NCBI GenBank assembly: GCA_025175895.1
Contig: CM045991.1
Location: 75,379,174 to 75,443,173, forward strand
Direction: 5' to 3'
Source: Wurfbainia villosa
Lineage: Eukaryota > Streptophyta > Magnoliopsida > Zingiberales > Zingiberaceae
DNA: 64,000 nt
The position numbers and the translations under genes are program-made. Below the pieces are notes generated by a model. The model saw only the letters and a list, made by a program, of their open reading frames with translations, had not been told where the DNA came from and made no database searches. This document shows, one piece after another, positions 32,337-45,011 of the stretch; position 1 is the first letter of the stretch, and each line of letters starts with the position of its first letter.

Positions 32337-35300
32337 TGTTAGGGCAATCAACCCATGTGATGTGGTTTTGATGTGTGTGGAAAAGGGTTTAAGTTAGGTT
32401 TGTTATGGATTTGATATGTGCGTTGAAGTCGTGCAAGACTTAGTAATTTGCACATGGATGACGATAGCATTGGCAAGATTTACCTCTCATGACTCGGTCC
32501 TTGAGTCGGTGAAAGATGCATTGCGGAAGTCATGCGCTTGGTGCATCCGAGGGACCGCTGGATGAGGAGCATTGGAGTGAAGCCGAAGGAAGTAGACTTC
32601 AGGGCGAGACACGAAGGATGGCACTGCGAAGCCATGCGCTTGGCACATCCGAGGGACGTGGTCGGACGAAGAGAACTTCAAAGGCGAGGGACTCCAAGGG
32701 AGATGAGAGTGAGCGATTGTAACCCGAGTCGGGGTAGCTCTTAGGTGATCTTGGTCAATTGTCTAAGTGTCGGATGGGTTTTCCCGACATCAGTCGACTG
32801 CCATGATATAGCAGTCGACTGCTCTAAGTCGACTGAAGACTCGACTAGTGTTCGAGTTAAAGTTCTGGCCGAACAGTTGACTGTCAGCTCGTGGCAGTCG
32901 ACTGTCAAGTGGAGCAGTCGACTAATGTTGAGGGTTTCGGGCATAGAAGCTTCAGCAGTCGAGTTATCGCATCGACCACTCGACTGATGGCTCCATCCAT
33001 CACGATCGATGTCGAGCCATTGGAGGGAATCCAACGTGGAAAAAGTCATTGCGAGGCAATGGCCACAGCAGCAATCAACTTATGGCTTCATCAATCGACT
33101 GCTCGAGGCCCAACAGGAAGAATGGCTTCTTCCCTATAAGAAGGGGCCTTGGGTGACTTGGGATGGTTAATGGTTCATTGCTAAACATCTCCCTAGTTCC
33201 CAAAACGATTTTCCTCCTCTTCCTTGTGTTTAATTTCATCTTATTGTAAGAGGAGAGAATTCTTGTAAGAAAGGTTACCTCCACCTAGCTTTTTGCAAAG
33301 GAGTGATTAGTGGAAGTGTTATAGGCGTGATTCACCTTGGACGAATCGGGTCGTGGACTAGTGGCAAGGGCCATGAACAACGCTATATCGGTTTGTTAGC
33401 ATTGCCTCTTGTATTGTCTTTTATTATTCCGCTACGCTAATTGAAGGTAGGAAACTTCGCTTCCCACTTCAACTCGGTCGCTTGTTCATGGCGATCCTGT
33501 CTACGTCCCTGGATTAAAAAAAATTAATCCTAGACAAAGAGGGATTACCCAAGCAATCGTTTCATCGTCGTGCTATTCGATTAGAGTGGTCACATGACCA
33601 AACTTGTTGTTCAAGCAACCTACCTCTATTCTTCAAATAGTTGCGGAATAGACGATGTACGGATAGTCAGTTTTCATGTTTGTATTCGGGGTCCAAGTAA
33701 ATTTAGCCACATAACAAAACATACAACATACAAAGAAATAAAAGGAAAGCAAAACAAGATTTATACCTCTTGTTTACCTCAAGGTCTTCTATTGTATGTC
33801 TTATCCTCCTCTTGGACGTTGTGTGGGAAACGATCCTCCAAGAGATGAAGTCTCCTTGATCACGATCTTCCTTTCCTTGCTCGCTCCGAACAAGAGGAAG
33901 TAGAAAAGCACTCTTCTTCTCCTTACTTGCGCCAACCACCAAGGACAAGTTCCTTGGTGTCCACCGGCCCTAAGGAGAGGGAGAAGATTGAACGCCGGCC
34001 AACTTCAATAGATGAACGTCGGCCAAGAGCTCCAATGGAAGAAGAAGAAGCTGCCCAAGGGAAAGGAGAAGCCGACCAAGAGGAAGAGAGAAGAGAAAAC
34101 CCTAGTCCTACTCTTGAGTTGTCGCCGACCCTAAAGGAGAGGGAAGACAAGTTGCCGCCCACCCCTTCAAGCCAAACCCTAGCTCTCCAAGGTTTCTTGC
34201 CACCCAAGCCTAGGGAAACAAAAACCCTAATCTCCCAATTGTTTTTCCACGCCCAAGCCTTGGCCACCCTTTTATAGAGTTAGGCTTAAGCCTCCTTTTA
34301 ATCTCCACCGTTGGATCTAAGGATTTAATCTCAACCGTCAAATCTAGAGATTTAATCTCCACCATCGGATCTAGAGATTTAATCTCCACCGTCGGATCTA
34401 GAGTTTCATTTTCCATCATTGGATCTAGGCTCCATGAGGGTTTTAATAGGCTATAATAGGGACCATGAGGAGGAATTGAATCTTGGCCACCCAATGGATC
34501 AAGCCCACATAAAGTCCGATCCATTAATGATAATTCATTCCACTAGAGAATTATCATTGATCTACCTCACCAACCCCCATAAATTAATATGGGCTCCATA
34601 TATTATTTGTACATATATCACCTCATGTTTAAGATCTCAAATGTCTGTCGATTAATTAATCAACATCTAACTCCATGAGTAGTACCACTCAACCTTATCA
34701 TCATGCCGGACCAAGTCCACCTGCAGGGTTTAAATGATGAACCTTATGAGCTCCTCAAGGGGACATCATCATCCTAATATATAGGACACGGTTTCCTCCT
34801 ATAATCAACGACACACCATATAAATAATATCATTTCCCAACTTACCGAGCCTATCGATTTACTCTATAAATCTCTCCCATTGGTAAATCAAAGAAATGAG
34901 TACTAAGTATATGTGCCCGTTATTATATCAGGATTAAGAGCATGTACAACATAATATCTGAGGTCCGATTCGATTATGTAGTCAGCAATAAATCGAATCA
35001 CCTCTAAGTCGGTCCTGCTCAATACACACAAAGTGTACTAGTGTAATTCTATGGTCAAGACAAACCAATACCGAATCACACTACAACCGTGCCAATTGTT
35101 TGTGCAAAACCATCTCGGTTGTGAGCCTTTTACTTATACTTTACACGGAACTGATAACATGATTTCCTGTGTGACACTATACATCATGTTATCTACAATG
35201 TAATATTTTAGACAAAATGCATAACCATAAATATGCAAACAATGATCATATGATTCTTATTTCAAAATAAAGATGTTCATACAAAAGATAGACTTTTCAG

Positions 35301-35409
35301 TATACATCCCAACACTAATCATATTCATAGGCAATCAATGAACGATCTCCTCTGTACACGAAAGAAGGGCTATTCACCCCCCCTCTAGTCGGCCACTGAC
35401 GTTCCAACA
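32337..35409 (+). repeat. 3' LTR of C1, interrupted by a solo LTR
   Basis: LTR sequence is at 32337-33441 and 35315-35409. Removing the insert and one CTAAT copy gives 1195 bp, colinear with the 5' LTR. Confidence 0.92.
33442..35314 (-). mobile_element. Solo LTR of the E family
   Basis: 1873 bp, from TGAAGGTAGG to TACATCCCAACA, minus orientation like E1. Perfect CTAAT target duplications lie at 33437-33441 and 35315-35319. There is no internal sequence, so unequal recombination between two LTRs is the likely origin. TATA (minus) is at 34268-34277, tandem array at about 34300-34430. Confidence 0.93.
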
Positions 35410-36240
35410 AAAAAATATTTGTTACAATTGCCAAGGAGAGGGACACATAAGGGATGATTGCCCCCTCTTGAACAAAAACAATGAAGAAAGGAGGAAGAAA
35501 GAAGACAAGAAGAAAGGGAGCAAGAAGAAGGATGAAGAGAAGAAATCAAAAGAAAATGGGAAGGCCAAGGCACACAAGGAGACATGGGATGATCCATTCT
35601 CATCGGAGGAAGATCAAGCCTTCACAAGCCTTGCCCTAATGGAAATAGAAGACTTGGACTCCCCTCCTCTGAAAAAGAAGAAACAAGTTCAAGTGAGGAG
35701 AGCTCAAGTGAAGGGGGAGCTTCATTCTCATCCTCATCGGAATCGGAGGAAGAAGATATGGTGAGTATGGTAAGAAATCTTCCTACTCAAGAAATTGTTT
35801 CTATGATTTCTATTCTCACTAGAGATTTATTTAGGGCTAAAAAGAAAAATAAATGCATGTTTAATGAAAATAAAGCCCTAGAAGAAAAATTGAAAAATGC
35901 ATGCTCTCATGATGAGTATATGCCTCTTAATGTTAATGATGCATGTATTGAAGAAAACAAGGCCTTAAGGGAAAAGGTAGATCATCTAACTAAAGCCCTA
36001 GAGAAATTCACAATAGGCTCCAATACTTTGAACATGATAATTGGGAGCCAAAGGACTAGTTTCAACAAGAAGGGCCTAGGATATAAGGGGACTAAGAATG
36101 AAAAGACCTATCATTGCCTAATTGCTAGGGGACAAGCTAAAATTACAATGGTTGCTAGAAAATGGATTCCTAAGGAGGATTTGGTGAACCCTATTGGAAA
36201 GAATCTATATTGGGTTTCCAAGTCCATCCTTAAAGGTTAG
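35410..36240 (+). pseudogene. gag: gag C-terminal fragment of C0
   Basis: It resumes with the zinc knuckle (CYNCQGEGHIRDDC), a Lys-rich tract and an acidic tract. A frameshift near 35680 follows. The final 160 codons (35758-36240) hold the coiled-coil part (ENKALREKVDHLTKALEKF) and end NLYWVSKSILKG with a TAG at the same place as C1. Together with 21226-21340 and 27519-28269 this accounts for the entire gag. Confidence 0.87.
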
Positions 36241-36532
36241 GGAAACCCTATGATAGTCAACCATGAGTGGACTTATTTTATATCATGTAAAATGGTTGAC
36301 TTATAAGGATGTGGGTGATGATTTTTGATGTATAGTGTTGGGTGATGATAATGCGATCATAATATGGAATCATGAATATTGTTTGATTTATGATCATGAT
36401 ATGCAATAATTGATAACATTTGATCATGATTAATAATATGTGATTTTATGATCATGTTGGGTGTTTTAGGATATAGATACTTAACCTTGGTAGAATTGCA
36501 TGAAAATTGATGGTTAACTATAAATACCTTAT
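36241..36532 (+). other. C0 noncoding spacer, part 1
   Basis: Aligns with 31212-31494 of C1; AT-rich, no ORF. It continues after the A-family solo LTR (37594-37748) and after D (47193-47875). Confidence 0.8.
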
Positions 36533-37593
36533 TGTTGGATCGAGAAGCATTGCTAGAGGGGTGGTGAATAGCGAGTGTGAAATTTTTCATTTCGTTCGAT
36601 ATACGAGCAAGCACAGCGAAAAAATAAAGAGAAGTTTATTTTTACTTAGTTCACAACCTAGCGGTTGCTACTCCAAGGCCCTAACGGTCCTAGACCGCGT
36701 ACGGAGGGCAAAGCACTATAAGATATCCTCCTCATTGGAGGTAGGAGACAACGATCATAAAACTGAAAGTACGAGGATGAGGCAACAAGGCCACCTCACC
36801 TCATTACAATTAAAACAAAAAATACAATAACAAAAAATATTACTTGCTTCTGCTGCCGACGAAGAAGATTAAAGCTTGTCGTCGCATCGGCGTTATGACG
36901 GTGTTGGAGCTTTGGCATTGTAGGAGCACTTGAGAATAATCTTGATTAATTTTTGAGTTGGAATCCTCCCCTCCTTTATAGAGTTTAGCCTCATAATAAG
37001 TCTCCTCATCTTTTGGAACAGATCACAAGGTGGTAACAAATTTTATCATAAAGTGGTCATGTCAAACGTTATCCATTTTAACCTAGCGCAAAAGATTGAT
37101 TCGTCGCCATCAGTCGATTGATGTCTTCCATCAGTCGAATGATGAGCATCACGATCGCCTAATCACTAGCAATGATCGCCACACCGCCACTTCCCTGAAA
37201 TAAGAGGTTAGCACAGAAAATGATAAATGCGATGATTTTTGACCGTCCTATCTCGACCTAGACCTTCCACAGGAAGTCTTAGTCGGATCGCCGCCTACGG
37301 TCATCCCCGTACAGAGGACACGACCTTACCATCTCTCACTCACACGAGCTTACCTCTCGTCCTTTAAGATCTGTCGCTTTGCTTTTGGTCTTCCACCTAA
37401 GTTCTTCGACTCCCACGAAGTTCCCTCGATCTTGCCCGACCACCATAGCTCCCTCTGGGTGTCACTGACCTTCGGCTTAGCTTAGCCTTTCTGCACACTT
37501 GATTTAGCTCGTGAGACAATGATGTAAACTTAACTTTGTGTCTTTGCCATAATCAAAACATAGGTTCGATTATCTGGTGCCCCTGCACTAACA
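36533..37593 (-). mobile_element. Solo LTR of the A family, reversed
   Basis: 1061 bp. On the minus strand it reads TGTTAGTGCAGGGGCACC...GATCCAACA, close to the A1 and G LTRs. A TATA box (minus CTATAAAGG) lies near 36973-36981. Flanks are CTTAT and CTTTA, an imperfect duplication; the host spacer rejoins as in C1 (TAAATACCTTTAGG). Confidence 0.85.
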
Positions 37594-37748
37594 CTTTAGG
37601 CACATCTCACACTCACTATAGGCTAACTTGATTGAAAACATAGCATGGGTGAGATGTTAGGATGATACAAATGACTCACTTATGACTATAACATTTTGAT
37701 GAGTCATTATAGGTATCATGATAGCAATAATAGACCAATCATGGGGAG
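37594..37748 (+). other. C0 noncoding spacer, part 2
   Basis: Aligns with about 31500-31655 of C1 and ends in the GGGAG duplication used by D. Confidence 0.8.
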
Positions 37749-39919
37749 TGTTAGTAATATATGAGAGATGTCCTAAGGCAATCGCCTTATGTATGAACCA
37801 TTTATATGATAAATGAAGATTCACTATTTGAGTATACATGTTTTATGTATTTGATTGGATCTTAAACTCATTTACTGAATGTCCACGATACGATTCACAA
37901 CATGAGAGAATTTGTGATTGGATCACAACTAGTGAGTATCTCTACATGTGTAATTGTGATGTATCGGAATTATCCCTAGTCGATGAATTGATGGATCTGG
38001 ACACCATCAATTCTGTTGAGACTAGCACGAGGTATACTCCTTGGTGTATCCAAGCAGCTGATTCTCACTGGCTGGAGACATAGTGATGTCCAGAGTTAAT
38101 CGTGGATGCTAGTTATGGTAACTAGTTCATTGGAGTGACCAGTCGTAAGACTTCATATAGTTCTCTGCATATATAGATATGTCAATGAAGTTCTTACTGT
38201 GGCTTAAGTGCGATGTTCCTTTGACTTGCGGTATTCAAGTCATCTTGATCATGGAGACTTATGCTTTGACATCTTAAGCAAACATCTCTAAGGAGATGTG
38301 GACCCGGGATGATTGGGTATAAGTCGAAGTGATCGAAGGTGTTTGAATAGCCTATAAAGGATTCACCACTCCTTGCGAGGAGATGTATACCCATGGCCTC
38401 TCGTCGGATTATTACTAAAGTCTTTGGCCAAAGCATTACATGTTTAGAGTAAGGTACTCTTCGATACATGTGGAGTAACTAGAATACGTAGGACGAGGAA
38501 ATGATACTTGGGCTAGGTGTGACGTAGTCAGCCTAGTGGGGACTGACACAATAGACCATGTCCTGAACCAAGTGGGTATAAGATGAGTGAAGGGAATGGG
38601 GCACGATTCATTCGAGCTCTTGAAGGGTTTGAAATAGTTACGGATCAGTTGATCTTTTTGGTTAATTGGGGATCATGATGTACTACTAGGTGCCACTCAT
38701 GATGGTTCTATAATTAATGGTTAATTATAGGCGGCCAACATAAACCGAGAACCTATTTGGTCACGCTAGTGTAATCCAAAGGATTTAAAGCGAGCTTGAG
38801 AATGGGATTCTCGGGCCAGGAGAAACTATGTTTGGTTGGACCAAACATAAGCGAGCATGAAATTGTTTGATCGCAATGGAGGCGTGGATGGGCCGTGTCT
38901 TATGAAGACATAATGGATGAACCAAAATGGTTTGGTTCTAATCCAATGGAGGAGAATAAACCAAAGGGTTTGGTTTATTTTAAACGAATGAACCAAAAGT
39001 TGGGTCGATTCGTTTTAACTTAAAATAAACCATCATGGTTTGGTTTATTTTAACTTATCTTAATGGAGCGGGTTAACGGGCTTTATGGATATGATCCATT
39101 AACCATTAAGAGAATTAGTTCTCTATAAAAGTGGGCTTAAGGGATTGTTAAACCCTAACTAATCCAAACCCTAGCCCCCCCTTGAGTTGCCGCCCACTCC
39201 TTGGAGGAGTTAATGGCCGCCGTCCAAGACCCTTGCCGGCGTCCAAGCTCCAGCCGGTGAACCTCCGGCGACCCTCCGGTGATCTCCTATAGGTTCGGCA
39301 TCAAGGTGAGCTTTTTCTCTCCTTGTTTTGGCCGGCGCCTACTCCTCCACCACGCTGTCCAGTTTTCTGGACAGCTTCTTCTCCTCTCGTCGGAGCGTCG
39401 TTTGGACGACGGTTAGTGCTCCGACAGCGGCTAACTTACCGGGGATTTGATCTCCGGTAATCCTCTGAGGTGGAGGACGAAGGATTCGTCAAACGGTTGA
39501 CGAATACCTCTCCGGAGAAGCGAGTTTTGAGAACTCATTTTAGGATCCGAATGTGGATTCGGATCGTGATCATCTCTCGATCACGTCGTCTTCAACACGA
39601 GGCTAGTAACCCGTACGAAGACGAAGCTCGTGACTTAGCGAAGTCATCCCGAGGAGCTCGGCGTGGATACGGATAGAGACGATTCTACGAGGATCGCCCG
39701 CTGATGCCGCTTCCCGCCACACGCCATACGGAAGGTATAACGTAGTTTAATTTCTTTTATTGCAAATTTTAATTTACGGTTATGTCTACACTTGTTGTAA
39801 TATGCATGCGTGTGTTGTGTGTGTTGTAATAAATATAGATTTATTATTTTTAATTGCTTCCGCTGTGCTCATGTTTACTAAACATGATAGAACACACACA
39901 CGGCGGTTTAAACCCAACA
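37749..39919 (+). repeat. 5' LTR of D
   Basis: 2171 bp, TGTTAGTAATATATG...AAACCCAACA. The TATA box TCTATAAAAG is at about 39121-39130, preceded by hairpins GAACCAAA/TTTGGTTC (38919-38938), AAACCAAA/TTTGGTTT (38958-38976) and AAACCA/TGGTTT (39027-39041). Confidence 0.93.
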
Positions 39920-39922
39920 AAG

Positions 39923-39933
39923 GGTATCAGAGC
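39923..39933 (+). other. Primer binding site of D
   Basis: GGTATCAGAGC lies 3 bp after the LTR, tRNA-iMet type with the first T changed. Confidence 0.85.
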
Positions 39934-39984
39934 CCAGTTGTGTTTCACATAATCGTAAAATGGTTTTGTGATAGTCATAATGTA

Positions 39985-41017
39985 TTTCTGGAAATTTTCT
40001 AATTTTGGAAATTTAGAAGTATTTATGGAAATTTTTCAATTTTGGAAAGTCTAGAAGTATTTATGGAAATCTTCCACTATTGGAAAGTTGGAAGTATTTA
40101 TGGAAATTGATATTTTCCATAAATAAAATATTTGATTAGATTCTGGAAATTTGTTTCCTAATTTAATCATGATTTGATTTGGGAAATCAAATCTTAAAAT
40201 ATTTTATTTCCATAAGTAGTTTTAAAGATTTAGGAAATTGGTTTCCTAAATAGATTTTCCTTAATCAAATAATTCCATGAATAAAATATGTGATTAGATT
40301 TGGAAATTTGTTTCCTAATTTAATTATGATTTGATTTGGAGAATCAAATCTTAAACATATTTTATTTCCATAAATAGTTATGACATATAAGGAAATTATA
40401 TACATGACATAATTGTATGTCATGTAATTGCATTAGATGCATAACATTATGCCATGCGTGTCGTGACATGTAGATGTATGCCATGTATGCCATGCCATGT
40501 AGATAATAGTTATTTGCATGCAAAGAGGATGAGACATAAAAACCCTTAATCAATATTAAAGCCTACACCTTCCATTAATATGGTTAGAACCAGAGTTCTG
40601 TTTCTTGTTTGGGTTGTTGGACTCTCTCCAAGCCCGGCCAACTCGAATATGTTCAAACCATGGAATAGTTTAATACTAATATGGTAAGAGTCGAGGTCAA
40701 TCGTTAGCTTTGGTTGTTGGACTCTCTCCAAGCTGGGCTAATTGGTTGAATGCGCCTAACCATATTAAAACTATTTCGATTAATGGGTTGGCTTTAACCC
40801 GAGCATCGCTTGTTGGACTCTCTCCAAGGTCGATGTAAAGGAGGTGAAGTTGGGTGCTATGCATATGATGCATACTTGTTAATGTGTTAACAACCCATGT
40901 ATGTGTGAACATTCAATTAGTTGATAGCACATTGTGATAGTTGCATATACGGATATGCAATCGGTATAGATGATACCTACCGTCGTAGTTATGAATGGCT
41001 TGTTGGACTCTTCCAAG
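39985..41017 (+). repeat. Repeat-rich leader of D
   Basis: 39985-40400 has irregular repeats of TATTTATGGAAAT. 40572-41017 has about 100-bp units, each holding TTGTTGGACTCTCTCCAAG (40614-40632, 40714-40732, 40810-40828; a 2-base-shorter version at 41000-41017). The gag start follows at about 41191. Noncoding; possibly an RNA signal. Confidence 0.75.
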
Positions 41018-41190
41018 GTTGTTCATAACTATGATGGATATCAGCCCATTCGAGATGGACCTACAATCTCCAAGTGATTTTGGGGTTTTTGAAATTAAAA
41101 ATGAATGGGATTTATAAATGTATATTGATGCATTTTAAAATCATTTTCTCATATATGCTCGCTTTGTATTTCTAGGTCAATAAATTGATC

Positions 41191-42290
41191 ATGACGCCTT
41201 TGAATTTGCGCACTATTTTGATTCAACAAACCGACCGGGCCTAACTTCCGGATCGCTTAGAAACCCGAGAATTGTTCTCAAGGCGAAAAGCTTGCATATG
41301 TCCTTGAAGAGCCTCTTCCCGATCGGGCCCTAAGGACGATGCAACCTGCATCAAATGTTGGTCTATCGTAAGCATGTGGCGATTCTCGAGCCGGGCGAAG
41401 TTGCATCATGCTAGCGGGCGATGGTACCGAGCCGCAGCAAAGATGAGCATATGGATGCTAACACTATGGTCTTCCATCTTCATGAGTTGTTCGATGAGCA
41501 AGCGAGATCCGAAGGTTCGAGGTCTCTAGGCTCCTCTTCACCACGAAGATGCAAGAAGGTTCGCCTCAGTACAGCTTTGTGCTAAAGATGAACGGTACAT
41601 CGAGCGCTAGCTACCCTCGGTTTTGTGATGGATCATGAGTTAAGTATTGACTTAATTCTCGCATTGTTTGCCCAAGAGTTTCTCGCAATTTGTGATGAAC
41701 TATCTGGATGAACAAATTGAATCCACCATTCCCGAGCTCCTCAATATGTCAAGACCGTGGAGCCTTCGTGAAGCATGAGGAGAAGGCGTTCTGTTAGTTG
41801 ATTCCTCAAAGAAAGGTTCTAAGAGGAAGGCAAAAGAATGTAAGAAAGGAAAGAAAAGGCAAAGAAGGCGAACTAACAAGAAAAGGGCACTTGCCATCAT
41901 TATGGCAAGGAAGGCCATGGCGAAGAAACTGCAAGATTTATCTTGAGTCCATGAAGAAGAAGAAGGCATCCGATGCCCCATCCTCTTCGTATCTTCGTTA
42001 TTGATTGTCATTCTATTTCCTTAGACACTTGGGTATTGGATACTGGTGTAGCTCACATATATGTAATGACATACATGGGCTAAGGAATAGAAGAAGACTT
42101 GTCGTAGGGGGAGTCAAATTTATGAGTTGGCAATGGAGCAAAGGTTGCACGGCCGCCATCGGAACTTATTTGTCAAGCTAGTGGACTAGTCTTGAATCGA
42201 CAATTGCTATTATGTTCCTTCTCTAATAAAGAACATTGTTTCTATTTCTCGCTTAAATAGAAATGGTTTCCATTTAACGCTTAGTAACAA
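41191..42290 (+). pseudogene. gag: gag and protease of D (many indels)
   Basis: ATG at 41191 begins a gag-like protein, and fragments LRNLRIVLK-like and AYVLE-like can be traced, but the frame is lost every few dozen codons. The zinc knuckle (41889 onward) reads CHHYGKEGH, with Tyr for the second Cys. The protease (TWVLDTG, about 42026-42052) has lost bases immediately after the DTG. Nearly every difference from TK1 in this part is at CTG or CAG. Confidence 0.8.
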
Positions 42291-43140
42291 TTGTTGTTAT
42301 ATAACTTCAATGGCGATTTTTATGGAACTCGAACTTCGAGTAATGGCATTTATACGCTGGACGATCCAAAGGACATTTTCAATATCGGGTTGAGCAACAC
42401 GCGTGCTCGAAAGGATAATCACATAGACTCCTATATGTGGCATTGTCGTCTTGGCCATATAAGCAAGAAACGCATGTCCGAATTACACCGATGTGGAATT
42501 CTGGAATCGTTTGAATTGGATTCATACGATACATGCGAATCATGCTTAAAAGGCAAGATGACTAAGTTACCTTTACCGAAAAGGTGAACGAGTGGGAGAG
42601 TTACTAGGTCTAGTACATACCGATGTATGTGACCTATGTCAACTCAAGCATTAGGAGGCTATAGCTACTTCATTACCTTCACCGATGATCACTCACGGTT
42701 TGGGTATGTGTTCTTGATGAAACACAAGTCCAAGCCTTTGAAAGGTTCAAAGAATTCAGAAATGAAGTAGAGAAACAACATGACAAGAGTATTAAAATAC
42801 TGATCGGATCGAGGTGGTGAATACTTAAGTCAAGAGTTTCTGATTATCTAAGAGACAATGGCATATTGTCTCAATGGACTTCCGCCTATACACCACAAAG
42901 ATAATGGTGTATCCGAGAGGCGAATCGACCTTGTTGGACATGGTCGTCAATGATGAATCATGCGACTCTTCCCAAGTCCTTTGGGGTTATTTCGCATACC
43001 TGTTTACTTTGTTAAACGTAATGATGCCTACTAAGGTAGTCTCAACTACTCCATATGAGATATGGAATGGTAAGAAACCTCATGTATCTTACTTGAAGAT
43101 ATGGGGTTGTCCCGCTTATGTGAAGCTGATCGACGCATAA
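42291..43140 (+). pseudogene. pol: Integrase of D (many indels)
   Basis: An open piece (42291-42587) retains HCRLGHISKKRMSEL and CESCLKGKMTKLP, the zinc-binding part. The catalytic core follows in several frames (HTDVCD-like near 42618, RGGEYLSQE near 42810, then KVVSTTPYEIWNGKKP at 43035). TK1 has the same segments in one frame. Confidence 0.8.
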
Positions 43141-44589
43141 ATTGGATGCTAAGTCCGATAAATGTCTATTTATTGATACCCTAAGGAAACAAGGGGTTAC
43201 TAATTCTATCATCCCGTGGAACAAAAGGTGTTTGTTTCAAGGCATGTGTTTCTAGAGAAAGAGTTTCTCTTGCAAGAAAATAAAGTGGGAGTGTCGCCGA
43301 GCTTGAGGAGGCTCGAGAGACTCAAATAGACATTAATGAGATACCGGTGAAGTACAACAATCGACAACTCATAGTGATGAGCAATCGGACCTATTGTAAC
43401 ACCACATCTTCAGAGATCCGTAGAACACGCAATATTCCCGAGAGATATGGATTTCGTAAGTGAATCGAACGACGTGTTACTCATTGATGATGAGGAGCCT
43501 ACCGCTTATGAAGAAGTGCCGACAAGTTCGTAAAGGGATAAGTGGCTTGGTGCCATGAAGTCGAAATGGATTCCATGTACGAAAAAACCAAGTTCGAACT
43601 CGTCGACCCACCAAGGCATAAAGCCTATAGGGTGCAAGTGGGTTTTCAAGAAGAAACCGACATGGATGGTAATGTGATTACCTATAAGGTTAGATTGGTG
43701 GCGAAAGGATATCGCCAAAAACAAGGTGTTGATTATGACGAAACCTATTCGCTGTAGCTATGCTTAAATCCATTCGATGCTCCCGCCATAGCACTCATTA
43801 TGATTATGAGATATGGCGATGGATGTGAAAATGCTTTCCTTAATGGAAACCGCCGAGGACGTATATGATACACCGAGGGTTTCACATCGGCTGATAAAAC
43901 CAAGGTATGCAAATTGCGATCCATTTATGGATTGAAGCAAGCATCCAGAGTCGAATATCCGCTTTGATGAGACGATCAAAAAGTTTGATTTCTCACAAAA
44001 TCCGCATTTAACCTTGTGTGTACAAGAAGGTTAGTGGAGGCAAATGTTCCTAGTATTGTATGTCGATGACATATTACTTATAGGAAACGATGTGTCAATC
44101 TTACAATGAAGGTTTGGTTATCCAAGACATTCTCCATGAAAGACTGGGAGAAGCAACCTACATCCTGGGATTAAGATCTATAGAGATAGATCGAAACGGT
44201 TGCTTGGTCTTTCGCAGCCTACATATATAGACCGAAAAGCAAAGAGGTTTAGCATGTCGGAATCCAAGAAAGGTTATCCGCCCATCGTGCATGGGGTACA
44301 CCTTTCAAGTCTATGTGTCCGCGCACGTAAGACGAGAGGATTTGCATGAGTAAGATTCCTATGCATCCGCAATAGGATCTATCATGTATGCTATGTTATG
44401 TACGAGGCCCGATGTATCGTATGCTCCGAGTGTCACGAGCAGATACTCATCCCGATCCAGAATGGATCATTGGGCGGTCATTAAGACGATCCTTAAGTAC
44501 TTGAGAAGAACTAAGGATGTGTTCCTAATATATGGAGAAGGGGACATGGTGATACGCGTATACGGATGCCACTTCCGCAGACAAGGATG
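43141..44589 (+). pseudogene. pol: Reverse transcriptase of D (many indels)
   Basis: Colinear with TK1 15585-17064 at DNA level. Visible are TDMDGNVITYK and KGYRQKQGVDYDETYS (43660-43755), YGLKQAS (43925), LYVDDILLIG (44055-44085) and MYAMLCTRPDVSYAPS (44384). It has no continuous frame. Confidence 0.85.
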
Positions 44590-44990
44590 ATTCCATGTCT
44601 CACCGATGTGTTCACCTTGAACGGGGGCGCAATGAAGTTGGAAAAGTTCCAAACAAAGAGCTAGTGATTCTACCATCGATAGCGGAATATATTGCTCGCA
44701 GCTAAGGCGGTTTGGATCAAGTTCGTTCATGAACTTGGTGTGATTCCGCCATTGTTGAAGCAATAGGGTATCATGCGACAACAATGGAGCAATTCAGACG
44801 AAAGAGCCAAGGTCTCATCAACGATCCAAACATGTGCTGCCGCTATCATCTTATCGAGAGATCATCAAGGGAACGAAATACAAATCGAGAAAATTCCTAC
44901 GAAAGGAACTTAGCGATCCTTTGACTAGCATTACCTCAAAGTAAGTCGAGGGTCATGTTGTGCTTATGGTATAGGAAACCGTAGCGATTG
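44590..44990 (+). pseudogene. pol: RNase H of D (many indels)
   Basis: Short stretches match the end of TK1 RNase H (KEPRSHQRSKHVL, then NLA.DPLT.ALPQ). Frame lost. It ends 10 bp before the polypurine tract. Confidence 0.75.
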
Positions 44991-45000
44991 GCATTAGGCC

Positions 45001-45010
45001 AAGTGGGAGT
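45001..45010 (+). other. Polypurine tract of D
   Basis: AAGTGGGAGT lies just before the 3' LTR at 45012. Confidence 0.8.
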
Positions 45011-45011
45011 C

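Larger units (their letters stand above)
28270..35409 (+). mobile_element. Gag-only Sirevirus-like element C1, with intact gag
   Basis: Inserted into C0, an older member of its own family, with AAAAA at both sides (28265-28269, 35410-35414; low complexity but the flanks rejoin exactly). It carries LTRs of about 1.2 kb, a perfect primer site, one intact gag ORF, a 1.1-kb noncoding spacer and a polypurine tract. There is no protease, integrase, RT or RNase H sequence. Its 3' LTR is split by an E-family solo LTR. Movement would need enzymes in trans. Confidence 0.92.

Noticed and set aside
36528..37598. Perfect target duplication for the reversed A solo LTR
   Set aside because: Flanks are CTTAT and CTTTA; similar but not identical, so only an imperfect duplication is claimed.
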